This document shows, piece by piece, positions 1 to 7,474 of a stretch of DNA of 40,623 bases (position 1 is its first letter; each line of letters opens with the position of its first letter). A program made the position numbers and the translations under genes. Origin of the DNA: Rhizosphaericola sp047606825. Lineage in GTDB: Bacteria > Bacteroidota > Bacteroidia > Chitinophagales > Chitinophagaceae. The notes beneath the pieces were generated by a model. The model was given only the letters and a program-made list of their open reading frames with translations, ran no database searches and was not told the DNA's origin. The DNA is taken from NCBI GenBank assembly GCA_047606825.1, contig JASGDY010000110.1:1-40623 (forward strand), in the 5' to 3' direction.

Positions 1-88
1 CTCCCTTGCGGAACAGGTCTTGCATAAGGTTGTTCCCCCGGTATACCAGTCTTATGTCCTCCAGATCCGTCAATCCTCGTTCATTCAT
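1..88 (-). CDS. Incomplete ORF running off the left edge
   Basis: Reading leftwards from an ATG at 88-86, an open frame of 29 codons continues to the window edge, with a stop codon in frame just upstream (100-98), so the start is well bounded. The peptide begins MNERGLTDLEDIRLVYRGNN and is acidic to basic with no signal peptide. I do not recognise the family from this fragment. A TAACTTTG box, a perfect match to the Bacteroidota -7 element TAnnTTTG, lies at 100-93, only 4 nt before the ATG, but I see no TTG at the usual -33 distance. If this is the promoter the transcript would be leaderless or nearly so. Confidence 0.45.
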   Translation of the reverse strand, partial: MNERGLTDLEDIRLVYRGNNLMQDLFRKG

Positions 89-350
89 CCCACAAAGTTA
101 TACCTATTTGTGTCCACACGATAGGCGAAGGCGGGAACAGCATGTAACGGGTTAGCTTTTTGTTCGCTTTGTTCACCTACGGTGGCTGCTTGGCGGTCGC
201 GGAACTACAGTTTCCTCTTGCCTAAGGCGATACGGGAATGATGCTCAAGTGTTCATTTTTTTATGTAGCTTATAGTATTATAAGCAAGGGAAGGCATGTT
301 TTTTTCCAGCTTTCGGCTTTTTTATTTTTTACTTTTGCTTTTTAACTTAG
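89..350. other. Intergenic region, no gene recognised
   Basis: This stretch between the left-edge ORF and the thioesterase gene holds no supported gene. Visible elements are a 7-bp inverted repeat around a 4-nt loop at 268-285 and, on the plus strand, TACTTTTG at 330-337, which fits the TAnnTTTG -7 box and lies 13 nt before the next start codon. No convincing -33 TTG accompanies it, so the promoter is tentative. Confidence 0.4.
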
Positions 351-746
351 ATGAACATGATAGACAATCTGGAAGCACGCATAGCGTCATGCGAAGTTCG
401 TTCCTTTAAAACCATTTATACCAACCAGACCAACCACCACAACACGCTTTTTGGTGGCGCGGCACTGACAATCATGGATGATATCGCATTTATATCGGCA
501 ACGCGGTTTTGCCGCCAAAAATTTGTCACGGTTTCCACCGACGATGTAAAGTTTTTCAAACCGATTCCCAATTCTACTATCATCGAATCCATCGGTAGGG
601 CGGTGCATGTTGGCCGTACCAGCATTCGCATCTTTGTGGAAATCTACGTAGAGGAGATGTATACCACCAATAGGGAAAAAGCCATCGAAGGCTATTTTAC
701 GATGGTCGCCGTGGACGATGACGGCAAGTCGACACCGATTCGTTAG
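351..746 (+). CDS. Acyl-CoA thioesterase, hotdog fold
   Basis: This 131-residue protein is a single-domain cytoplasmic hotdog thioesterase of the YciA/BACH type, which hydrolyses acyl-CoA to free acid and CoA. The family signature is visible as N31-T-L-F-G35-G36 followed by the helix with D43-D44 (MDDIAF), where Asn and Asp are the usual catalytic or substrate-activating residues; the later VGRTS segment is also typical of the fold. Length fits the family. ATG codons at 351 and 357 are both possible starts; the first is used because it is closest to the upstream stop-free region and gives normal length. It stands alone, followed by a strong hairpin. The acyl chain preferred cannot be read from the sequence. 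Confidence 0.88.
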   Translation: MNMIDNLEARIASCEVRSFKTIYTNQTNHHNTLFGGAALTIMDDIAFISATRFCRQKFVTVSTDDVKFFKPIPNSTIIESIGRAVHVGRTSIRIFVEIYVEEMYTTNREKAIEGYFTMVAVDDDGKSTPIR

Positions 747-782
747 ATACAAATGCAAAAAGAAAAATAAAAAACAAAAATA

Positions 783-818
783 GCTCCCATGGTTCGTGTC
801 CACACGAACCATGGGAGC
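783..818. terminator. Perfect 17-bp inverted repeat, terminator-like
   Basis: The arms 783-799 and 802-818 are exact reverse complements separated by two bases. An A-rich stretch (757-780) lies on the left, so on the minus strand the hairpin is followed by a T-rich tract, while on the plus strand no T run follows. It ends the thioesterase transcription unit physically, but its unusual perfection and wrong-side T tract make it equally plausible as a small palindromic repeat. Confidence 0.55.
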
Positions 819-895
819 ATACGCACAATCGTGTATCTCTCTCTACAAACGCCACTTTATTTTCCCTTTTGCTTTTTTCCTTTTTACTTTGTAGT

Positions 896-1359
896 ATGGA
901 CATTCGTTGCAAATATTTTACGGAACTGAGTTTGGCGGAGCTCTACCATATCTGGGACATTCGGGACGAGGTGTTTTGGGTGGAGCAGCGTTGTGACGAG
1001 AAGGAAACGGATTTCAAGGATTTGGAATGCCACCATCTGATGTTTTGGGACCAAGACATATTGGTCGCTTATGCCAGGCTGCTTCGTCCCGGGTTTTCCT
1101 ATCCGGAGGCTTCCATTGGGCGTATCGCCTGCCGACGGACTTACCGTGGCAATGGTGTCGGCAAACAGCTTGTACGCACTGCCATCGACGAAGCGCAAAA
1201 GCTGTTTGGGCGTGTAGCCATCAAGATAAGTGCACAGTATTACTTAAAAGATTTTACGCGTCCTTCGGCTTCCTACAGGTCAGCGGTGTCTATATGGAGG
1301 CTGGCATTGAACATATCAAGATGTTGAGAGAAAAAGAGGACCTGATGGCGATTGCCTAG
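896..1359 (+). pseudogene. elaA: ElaA-type GNAT acetyltransferase, frameshifted
   Basis: From the ATG at 896 the frame encodes an ElaA-like GNAT N-acetyltransferase: an N-terminal FWVEQRCDE segment, the beta-strand IGRIACRRTYR and the acetyl-CoA loop R-G-N-G-V-G. Around 1244-1250 the homology jumps to the -1 frame, where RFYASFGFLQVSGVYMEAG and HIKMLRE complete the family's conserved C-terminus and stop at 1359. In the first frame the protein instead ends at 1327 with an unrelated tail. The shift lies at a run of four A (ttaaaag); one more A would restore a full-length protein of about 154 residues. It is therefore either a recent frameshift mutation, a sequencing or assembly error in a homopolymer, or, less likely, a slippage site. 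Substrate is unknown. The start is just 4 nt after a TTACTTTG sequence resembling a -7 box. Confidence 0.8.
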
Positions 1360-1389
1360 GTTGAGTCCCACAAATCACAGTATATCATT

Positions 1390-1863
1390 ATGGAACCAGA
1401 TAATCAATATATGCAGGAAGCGGTGGCTCTCAGTCGGGAGCACATGCAAAAAGGGGAGGGCGGCCCATTCGGCTGTGTCATCGTTAAAGACGGTAGCGTC
1501 GTCGGTCGTGGCTGGAACAGCGTGTTGGCTACCCATGACCCTACGGCGCATGCAGAAGTCATGGCGATAAGGGATGCCTGCCAACGACTGGGAACCTTCC
1601 AGTTGGCAGGGTGCGACCTGTACACTTCATGCGAACCCTGCCCTATGTGTCTCGGTGCCATCTACTGGGCACGTCCCGACCGTGTTTTTTACGCTAACGA
1701 CAAGACGGATGCTGCCCATATCGGATTTGATGATTCCTTTATCTACGATGAATTGCGGTTACCTATGGCGCAACGCAAAATACCGATGATTGCCTTGGAC
1801 AAAAAGGAAGCGTTGAAGGTATTCCAGCTTTGGGACAGTAAAACGGACAAGACAAGATACTGA
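1390..1863 (+). CDS. guaD: Guanine deaminase, cytidine deaminase-like fold
   Basis: This 157-residue cytoplasmic enzyme closely resembles the short bacterial guanine deaminase of the Bacillus GuaD type, which converts guanine to xanthine and ammonia in purine salvage. The zinc site is complete: H54-A-E56 with Glu as proton shuttle, and P-C84-P-M-C87. The downstream LGAIYWARPDRVFYA and DAAHIGFDDSFIYDE stretches match GuaD rather than the tRNA adenosine deaminase TadA, and the length is that of GuaD. The ATG at 1390 gives the expected N-terminus. It follows the broken acetyltransferase by 30 nt and may share its transcript; a strong terminator follows at once. Confidence 0.9.
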   Translation: MEPDNQYMQEAVALSREHMQKGEGGPFGCVIVKDGSVVGRGWNSVLATHDPTAHAEVMAIRDACQRLGTFQLAGCDLYTSCEPCPMCLGAIYWARPDRVFYANDKTDAAHIGFDDSFIYDELRLPMAQRKIPMIALDKKEALKVFQLWDSKTDKTRY

Positions 1864-1872
1864 ACTATATGA

Positions 1873-1902
1873 AAAAAAGCACGTTGAAAAGCGTGCTTTT
1901 TT
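1873..1902. terminator. Bidirectional intrinsic terminator
   Basis: The arms 1873-1883 and 1892-1902 form an 11-bp stem (GC core GCACG/CGTGC) with an 8-nt loop, A run on the left and T run on the right. It closes the guaD transcript rightwards and, read on the minus strand, also the tRNA-Gln transcript, whose 3' end is only 2 nt away. Confidence 0.85.
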
Positions 1903-1903
1903 G

Positions 1904-1974
1904 TTGTCCAACCTGGATTCGAACCAAGACTATCAGAGCCAGAATCTGAAGTACTACCGTTATACTATTGGACA
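1904..1974 (-). tRNA. tRNA-Gln (anticodon CTG)
   Basis: The minus strand folds into a complete 71-nt cloverleaf: acceptor TGTCCAA/TTGGACA with discriminator A, an anticodon stem TCAGA/TCTGA around the loop TTCTGGC (anticodon CTG, reading CAG), and a T arm with GGTTCGAATCC. The 3' CCA is not encoded. It is the second gene of a two-tRNA transcript. Confidence 0.95.
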
Positions 1975-1997
1975 GGAACGATTCTGGTGCTTTTGCG

Positions 1998-2069
1998 TTG
2001 CCCGACCTGGATTCGAACCAAGACAAACGGTACCAAAAACCGTTGTACTAACCATTATACTATCGGGCA
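1998..2069 (-). tRNA. tRNA-Gln (anticodon TTG)
   Basis: A complete 72-nt cloverleaf on the minus strand: acceptor TGCCCGA/TCGGGCA with discriminator A, anticodon stem ACGGT/ACCGT around TTTTGGT (anticodon TTG, reading CAA and, by wobble, CAG), and the T arm GGTTCGAATCC. CCA is not encoded. It lies 23 nt upstream of the CTG tRNA gene in the same orientation, so both glutamine isoacceptors are made from one transcript. Confidence 0.95.
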
Positions 2070-2088
2070 ATCCCTTAGATTGGGAGTG

Positions 2089-2119
2089 CAAAGATAGACG
2101 CGTATTTGTTATCCTCCAA
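2089..2119 (-). promoter_or_regulatory. Promoter of the tRNA-Gln pair
   Basis: On the minus strand TTG (2119-2117), a 20-nt spacer and TATCTTTG (2096-2089) match the Bacteroidota primary sigma factor consensus TTG-N19/20-TAnnTTTG exactly. It lies 19 nt upstream of the first tRNA, a normal distance for a short leader. Confidence 0.85.
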
Positions 2120-2268
2120 AATTTTTGTTGACTTTTTTAAAAGTTCTGCCATGGAGAAATGTTTCATAATCAATGCTTTAAACAGAGTGGTAGAAGTAAA
2201 AAAAGCAAATTCTCCAATGCAGATGATTTTTACCTACGGACACTATGTTTTTGTCCTAACTTGCCGCT

Positions 2269-5200
2269 ATGTCACTACACCTGGAAGTCTCCAATGCGCT
2301 GGAAATGCTCGCCGACGAACTCGTCCGAAAAATCGATGCGGGCAAGAAAAACGTGTTCGCGCCTATCACCATCGTGACACAGACCGAGGGCATCAATCTT
2401 TGGCTGCGGGAGTATATTGCGCAAAAAATCGGCATTGCCGCCAATATCCATTTCGTGTCGCCCAACGATATTGTGTTCCGCATTTTTCAGTTGTCGGGCG
2501 GGGCCTACAAGGAGACGATTTCACGTGAAAGCCTTATCTGGCTGCTGTATAAGGCATTGGGCGACAGGGATTTTGCGGAGCATTTTCCCGGGCAGGTTTC
2601 CTATTTCCAAAATCCACCGCACGAGCGCGACCGCAAACGCATGGGCATGGCGACCAAGGTCGCGGACTTGTTTGACCAATACCAACTCTATCGCCAAAAT
2701 GTCGTCGCGGAATGGAACGACACGCCGATACGGCAACATTACCAACCCCAGGAATGGCAGGAGTTTCTCTGGAAAAAAATAAAATCCGAAACACCCAAAG
2801 ACATACAGGACAAGACTTTGGTCAAGGCATTTATCCATGACAATATCCAAAAAACGGAATCACGCCAACGCCTGCAGAAGGCATTGCCGAGAATCTACCT
2901 GTTTGGGCTTTCCATTTTTACCAACTACCACCTCGACATACTGAAGCAGGTCGCGGACGTGGTAGACGTACATTTTTTCCTGCTCAATCCCGCGCCGCAG
3001 ATTTACTGGATGGACGACGCGAGCGACAAACAAATCGCCAAATGGCGCAGCCACAAACGCAACAAGGACGCATTTTTCCTGACCGGAAACCCCCTTTTGA
3101 CCAACTGGGGAAAGGTTTTGCAGAATACGTTTCGGCTGTTGTTCCGCTATGACGACGTTATCAACAACTACAACGATTCCCATGTCGTCGTACCGAAAGA
3201 AGACAGCTTGCTGCACAAGCTGCAAGCCAATATCTTTTACAACAACTCCGACGAAAATATTGCCGTTACCAAGGAGGATTTGGAAGACGAAACAGTGAGC
3301 ATCCATTCCTGTTATACGATTGCGGCGGAAGTGGAAGCTCTTTACCAATATCTGGTGCATCTGGTGGACAATAAAAATGTGTCTTTGTCGGCGCGCGATA
3401 TTTCGGTCATGGTGGGTGACATCGACAAGTACGAACCATATATCCGCGCGGTGTTTGACAACGCTCCCTATAGATTTAAGTATCGGATTGCCGACGTGTC
3501 CGTTGCCGACGGCGACACGATATACAATGCACTGCGGCTGTTGCTGCAATTGGACGAAAACGATTTTACTTCCGAAAAGGTATTGCAACTCCTGGAGTCT
3601 TCCTATATCCGAAAACGCTTTAAGCTCGACAATATGGAAAAGGTTCGGATGATGGTCGAGGCTGCCAATATCCGTTTCGGGATGGACGGCAACATCGACG
3701 ACGAGACCTATATCGTGAGCTGGAGCTACGGTCTACAGCGGTTGATGTACGGCATCTGTATGTCAGGCGAACCGTTGGTGCAGCAAAACGGTCAGTTTTT
3801 TTATCCGTTGGATAGGATTGAGGGCAACGACAGCCAAAATGTGGTCAAGTTTTGCCATTTCGTGGAGATGCTGATGGCGTCGATACAGCGACGGCATGTA
3901 TCTAAAACGCCGACGGAATGGGTCGTTTACGTGCAATGGCTGGTGGACAACCTTGTTTATCAGGTTGTGGACGTGGCGGAAGACGATTATGCCAGCCTGA
4001 AAGAGCATCTCGGACGATACGGTGACCTGTCGGGGATGGCATTGGAAAAAGTACCTTTTGATGTGTTCCGGATGCATTTCCTGGCATCGCTGGAAGATGC
4101 ACGGCGCAGTTCGCTCTATATCAACGAAGGCATTACGTTTTGTTCGCTGATACCCATGCGCAGCGTGCCTTTCAAGGTCGTCGCGTTGCTGGGGATGACG
4201 GGCAAGGATTTTCCCCGAAAGGAAAAACCCTTGTCGTTCAGCCTCTTGCAGCAAAAGTACGAACTGGGCGACCGCAACCTCAAGGACAACGACAAGCATT
4301 TGTTTTTGGAGACTATCGTTTCCGCGAGGGAATACCTGTACATCAGCTATGTCGGGCGTTCCGTCAAGGACAATACCGAACTCCCACCGTCCGTTCTGGT
4401 AGAGGAACTCAAAGACTATATTAAGGTATTGGCGGCGGATACACAATGCGACGTCGATAAATGTATCGTGACCGAGCATCCTTTGCATCTGTATAGTAAC
4501 AGATACAATAGCGGCAATCCAAAACTTTATCGCTACACGAAAAAAGACAACACAGCAAAAGACATATTGGGAACGCAAAAGAAAGAATTGCCCGAAAGTT
4601 TCTTCACGGAGTTGACGCTTTCTAACCTGGTTGCGTTTTTCAGGAACGCGCCCAAAGCCTTTTACAATAAGGTTTTCGGCGTTTATTTCGAGGAAGACAG
4701 CCAGTTGTTGCCCGAGACTGAGATTTTCTTTTTAGATAATCTAGAAAATTACCAGTTAAAAAATGCAATGCTTTCTCTTTCCGAATCTGAATTGGAAGCT
4801 TGGCAAAACAAACGTAAACTTATAGGACGACTGCCGCTCAAAAATGCAGGTACAGTTGCACTCGAACAGGCTTGCGATGCCGTCGCCCTCGTTAAAAAAG
4901 CGATTACCGAACGTTGCCCCAATCTGTCCCCCCAAAAGGTGCCCGTACTTCTACACATCGACGGCACACAACTTACCGGAACAGTCCAGAATGTTTATGG
5001 TTCGTGTCTGGTTGCGGTCTGTTTTTCCAAGTATCCACGTAAATACCTCGTGTCGGCATACATCGAAGCGCTTGCTGGTATCGGCATGGAATTCGTCGAA
5101 TCCTTGTTGTTCCTGCCTGTCCCTCCCAATGTAGAAACTGAGATGGAAGTGCAGGACATCGACCTGCGCGCTGTTTCCAAGGAAGAAGCAGTCGATACCC

Positions 5201-5514
5201 TGCGCTCGTTGATAGCGATATACAAAGAGGGAATGCAGTCGCCGTATCCTTTTTCGGATGTCGTGTATGGCGGCGATTTGCAGCCGGACAAGGTGGGCAG
5301 TATGTCTGACAACGCGCTCAATCTACTTGTCGAGAAACAGATGGATAATTCTCACGTTGCCGTCGATGCCTACCATCTGAAATCTTACGAAGAAGGTGTT
5401 TGGAGTGGGCAACCCGCCGTCGATGCTTTCCAAAAAGCGTTCGATGCAGTTTTTGGGCCGTTGCAGGAGTTGGTGCCGGAGGTGTTTTTGAAACGTAAAA
5501 AGAGGGGTGATTAA
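2269..5514 (+). CDS. recC: Exodeoxyribonuclease V gamma subunit (RecC)
   Basis: This 1081-residue protein is RecC, the subunit of the RecBCD helicase-nuclease that scans for the Chi-type recombination signal during double-strand break repair. The N-terminus carries the family pattern: a short strand leading to ITIVTQTEGINLWLREYIAQ and then IGIAANIHFVSP, matching the RecC start of known proteins. The middle holds SVMVGDIDKYEPYI and the ALLGMTGKDFPRKEKP segment of the inactive helicase domains. Length agrees with RecC. The ATG at 2269 is the only sensible start. Unusually neither recB nor recD follows; the next gene is convergent azoR. The partner subunits must be encoded elsewhere, if they are present. 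Confidence 0.9.
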   Translation: MSLHLEVSNALEMLADELVRKIDAGKKNVFAPITIVTQTEGINLWLREYIAQKIGIAANIHFVSPNDIVFRIFQLSGGAYKETISRESLIWLLYKALGDRDFAEHFPGQVSYFQNPPHERDRKRMGMATKVADLFDQYQLYRQNVVAEWNDTPIRQHYQPQEWQEFLWKKIKSETPKDIQDKTLVKAFIHDNIQKTESRQRLQKALPRIYLFGLSIFTNYHLDILKQVADVVDVHFFLLNPAPQIYWMDDASDKQIAKWRSHKRNKDAFFLTGNPLLTNWGKVLQNTFRLLFRYDDVINNYNDSHVVVPKEDSLLHKLQANIFYNNSDENIAVTKEDLEDETVSIHSCYTIAAEVEALYQYLVHLVDNKNVSLSARDISVMVGDIDKYEPYIRAVFDNAPYRFKYRIADVSVADGDTIYNALRLLLQLDENDFTSEKVLQLLESSYIRKRFKLDNMEKVRMMVEAANIRFGMDGNIDDETYIVSWSYGLQRLMYGICMSGEPLVQQNGQFFYPLDRIEGNDSQNVVKFCHFVEMLMASIQRRHVSKTPTEWVVYVQWLVDNLVYQVVDVAEDDYASLKEHLGRYGDLSGMALEKVPFDVFRMHFLASLEDARRSSLYINEGITFCSLIPMRSVPFKVVALLGMTGKDFPRKEKPLSFSLLQQKYELGDRNLKDNDKHLFLETIVSAREYLYISYVGRSVKDNTELPPSVLVEELKDYIKVLAADTQCDVDKCIVTEHPLHLYSNRYNSGNPKLYRYTKKDNTAKDILGTQKKELPESFFTELTLSNLVAFFRNAPKAFYNKVFGVYFEEDSQLLPETEIFFLDNLENYQLKNAMLSLSESELEAWQNKRKLIGRLPLKNAGTVALEQACDAVALVKKAITERCPNLSPQKVPVLLHIDGTQLTGTVQNVYGSCLVAVCFSKYPRKYLVSAYIEALAGIGMEFVESLLFLPVPPNVETEMEVQDIDLRAVSKEEAVDTLRSLIAIYKEGMQSPYPFSDVVYGGDLQPDKVGSMSDNALNLLVEKQMDNSHVAVDAYHLKSYEEGVWSGQPAVDAFQKAFDAVFGPLQELVPEVFLKRKKRGD

Positions 5515-5598
5515 CGCTTTTTAATTTCCTTTGTTTGGTTGTGTTTTTTAAATACCCAAAGATGGAAAATCACAGGCATTGTATCGCAAAGTTTGTCA

Positions 5599-6204
5599 CT
5601 AATCAATCACAATGCTGCCGATTCCTTTTTGCAATGCTGTTTCCTGTATGCCAGGAATTGCCACACCCTCCGCGCGGAAAAATTTTATGTCCGTTATTCC
5701 GATAAAGCCCAGGATTTGCGTTAAATATGGTGAGACAAAATCATCGAACACTGCTCCGTCTTCTGAGAAAACGGCACCGGAAGCGTAAGCTACATATACT
5801 TTTTTGTTTTTAACCAAACCTTCAATGGTGCCGTCTTCATTATAACGGAAAGTTTCCTTTGCACGTACTATATGGTCGATATAGGCTTTAAGCGTGGACG
5901 GAACGAACAAATTATAAAGCGGCGCGTCAATCACTACAATATCTGAACCGTGCAGTTCTTCTATCAGTTCATCGGACAATTTTACAGCTTCTGCCTGTTC
6001 AGGTGTCCGGTTTTCTTTTGCTATGAATATCGACGTGGTTTGCGGTTCTTCAAAATGCGGAAAATCGGTTGTCAGGTCTCTTACCGTCACAATACTGTCG
6101 GTATATTTGGCTTTTATTTTCTCTACGATGGCATTTCCTAATTTAATACTGATGGATGCTTCGCCGCGCGGGCTTGACACAATGCGCAATACTTTTTTCG
6201 ACAT
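5599..6204 (-). CDS. azoR: FMN-dependent NADH-azoreductase
   Basis: The 201-residue product belongs to the AzoR flavodoxin-like quinone/azo reductases, dimeric cytoplasmic FMN enzymes that reduce azo dyes and quinones with NADH in two-electron steps. Visible features are the N-terminal FMN phosphate loop SSPRGEASISIKL, the central APLYNLFVPSTLKAYIDHI segment (P-x-x-N-x-x-x-P-x-x-L-K) and the YASGAVFSEDG flavin-contact segment, all diagnostic. Length is typical. It is divergent from an HxlR-type regulator gene across a 117-nt region with an inverted repeat, the usual arrangement for a reductase induced by quinone or electrophile stress. Specific substrates are unknown. Confidence 0.92.
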   Translation of the reverse strand: MSKKVLRIVSSPRGEASISIKLGNAIVEKIKAKYTDSIVTVRDLTTDFPHFEEPQTTSIFIAKENRTPEQAEAVKLSDELIEELHGSDIVVIDAPLYNLFVPSTLKAYIDHIVRAKETFRYNEDGTIEGLVKNKKVYVAYASGAVFSEDGAVFDDFVSPYLTQILGFIGITDIKFFRAEGVAIPGIQETALQKGIGSIVID

Positions 6205-6259
6205 GATTTCTTGTTTTTTTGTTACTGCAAATGTCCATATATTCGCTTACCAAATATTA

Positions 6260-6299
6260 GTAGTAAACAAAAGGTTAGTGGTAATATTTTTGTTACTAC
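6260..6299. promoter_or_regulatory. Candidate HxlR operator between azoR and its regulator
   Basis: In the divergent gap, GTAGTAAACAAAA (6260-6272) and TTTTGTTACTAC (6288-6299) are near-perfect reverse complements with one extra base in the left arm. Inside lies a further TTAGTGGTAA that repeats TTAGTAGTAA at 6257-6266. HxlR regulators bind AT-rich repeats of this sort in divergent promoters, so this is the best candidate operator; binding is inferred. Confidence 0.5.
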
Positions 6300-6321
6300 C
6301 CTTGATTTAAAAAAATAAGAA

Positions 6322-6693
6322 ATGCCTAAATTATTCAACAACAACACTGTATTCTCTGCGATACAATGCACCAAACGCTTGTCGGCAATGGAAGATGCCT
6401 TGTTCGTCCTTGGCGGGAAATGGACGATACGCGTAATGATTGCACTGCTGAGCGGGCATACGCGCTTCAACGACCTGCAACGCACTTTAAAAGGCATTTC
6501 GGCAAGGGTGCTTTCCAGCGAATTAAAAGATTTGGAGCAAAACGGTCTGGTGCAACGGACTGTGCTCTCAGAGCAGACACCTGTCCTGGTTGAGTACCGA
6601 CCGACCGAATACAGCAGTTCACTAAAGAACATCATCTTTGAATTGTCGGAATGGGGGGCAAAGCACAAAAAGAAGATTACAAAGCGTGTGTGA
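6322..6693 (+). CDS. HxlR-family transcriptional regulator
   Basis: A 123-residue winged-helix regulator of the HxlR/MarR-like type. The hallmark segment is present: a Cys at residue 17 just before the first helix (AIQCTKRL), then the LGGKWTIRVMIALL helix, the recognition helix region RFNDLQRTLKGISARVLSSEL and the wing with VEYRPTEYSSSL. In this family a conserved N-terminal Cys often senses electrophiles or quinones. It is transcribed away from azoR and most likely controls that gene and itself. Confidence 0.9.
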   Translation: MPKLFNNNTVFSAIQCTKRLSAMEDALFVLGGKWTIRVMIALLSGHTRFNDLQRTLKGISARVLSSELKDLEQNGLVQRTVLSEQTPVLVEYRPTEYSSSLKNIIFELSEWGAKHKKKITKRV

Positions 6694-6748
6694 TTCCAAC
6701 CATCTTGTGATTGTCACGCAAATTTTTCTCAAAATTTATTTTACTATA

Positions 6749-6761
6749 TTAACACTGTTAA
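6749..6761. promoter_or_regulatory. TetR operator copy 1 (autoregulation)
   Basis: TTAACACTGTTAA is a perfect palindrome (TTAACA-C-TGTTAA). It sits directly upstream of a TATTTTTG -7 box (6763-6770) in front of the tetR gene, in the spacer region where a bound repressor would block polymerase. A second copy with one mismatch precedes the efflux genes. Confidence 0.7.
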
Positions 6762-6788
6762 CTATTTTTGTTTCGGAATCCAAAATAT

Positions 6789-7421
6789 ATGGGCATACAG
6801 GAACGGAAATTAAAACACAAGGAATCGCTGAGGCAAACCATTTTGGACGCGGCCAAAAAACTCTTCCTGAAACACGGCTATGCGGCAACGTCTATCCGCA
6901 AGATTGCATCGGAAATCGAGTTCAGCCCGACCACCATTTACCTTTATTTCAAGGACAAGGCCGAGATTGCATACGCGCTGCATCAGGAAGGTTTCCGCCT
7001 TTTGGGTTCACAGTTCAGGGTGTTGGAAAACATCGACAATCCGTTTGAAAGACTGAAGGCCATGGGGCGCGCTTACATACGGTTTTCATTGGAATACAGC
7101 GATTTTTACGAATTGATGTTTGTGGAAAAGGAGCCTATGCAATATATCGACAACTGTGCAGACAAGGATTGGGATGAAGGCAAAGCGTCTTTTGAAACAC
7201 TGGTGGACAACGTGAAAGCGTGCCAGGAAATGGGTTATTTCAAAGGGCTGGACGTCGCGTCCGTGTCGATGCTGGCTTGGAGCACTTTACATGGTCTGTG
7301 TATGTTGAATATACGAGGACATTTGGATATGATTAAAGAACACAAAGACCAGATGCGTCATATTGACAATATTTTGGATGATACTTTCAGTACCTTTTTA
7401 AAAATGTTGGAAAAATTGTAA
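6789..7421 (+). CDS. TetR/AcrR-family repressor of the efflux operon
   Basis: The 210-residue product has the TetR plan: an N-terminal helix-turn-helix domain (ILDAAKKLFLKHGYAATSIRKIA and then FSPTTIYLYFKDKAEIA) followed by a helical ligand-binding and dimerisation domain. The frame is open from a TTG at 6768, but the ATG at 6789 is preferred because it gives the standard short arm before the DNA-binding domain and leaves the promoter outside the gene. The gene lies 53 nt upstream of the channel gene of an RND efflux operon in the same direction, and matching palindromes precede both units, so it most likely represses itself and the pump until a toxic ligand binds. Confidence 0.9.
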   Translation: MGIQERKLKHKESLRQTILDAAKKLFLKHGYAATSIRKIASEIEFSPTTIYLYFKDKAEIAYALHQEGFRLLGSQFRVLENIDNPFERLKAMGRAYIRFSLEYSDFYELMFVEKEPMQYIDNCADKDWDEGKASFETLVDNVKACQEMGYFKGLDVASVSMLAWSTLHGLCMLNIRGHLDMIKEHKDQMRHIDNILDDTFSTFLKMLEKL

Positions 7422-7441
7422 TTAATTTTTTGCACTAGTAG

Positions 7442-7454
7442 TTAACACTGTAAA
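7442..7454. promoter_or_regulatory. TetR operator copy 2 (efflux genes)
   Basis: TTAACACTGTAAA repeats the palindrome at 6749-6761 with one changed base in the right half. It ends 2 nt before the first possible start codon of the channel gene and lies just after an AT-rich TTTTTTG -7-like stretch (7427-7433), so it would overlap the transcription start. Confidence 0.65.
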
Positions 7455-7474
7455 TAATGATAACACAGTATATT

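Noticed and set aside
896..1359. Programmed -1 frameshifting in the acetyltransferase
   Set aside because: The site is C-TTA-AAA-G, a weak slippery sequence, with no obvious downstream pseudoknot, and no ElaA relative is known to need it. A mutation or sequence error is simpler.
1901..2131. Plus-strand open frame over the tRNA genes
   Set aside because: It is the antisense of two perfect tRNA-Gln genes and has no protein features.
5539..5724. Small plus-strand frame between recC and azoR
   Set aside because: It mostly lies antisense to the end of azoR and has no family resemblance.
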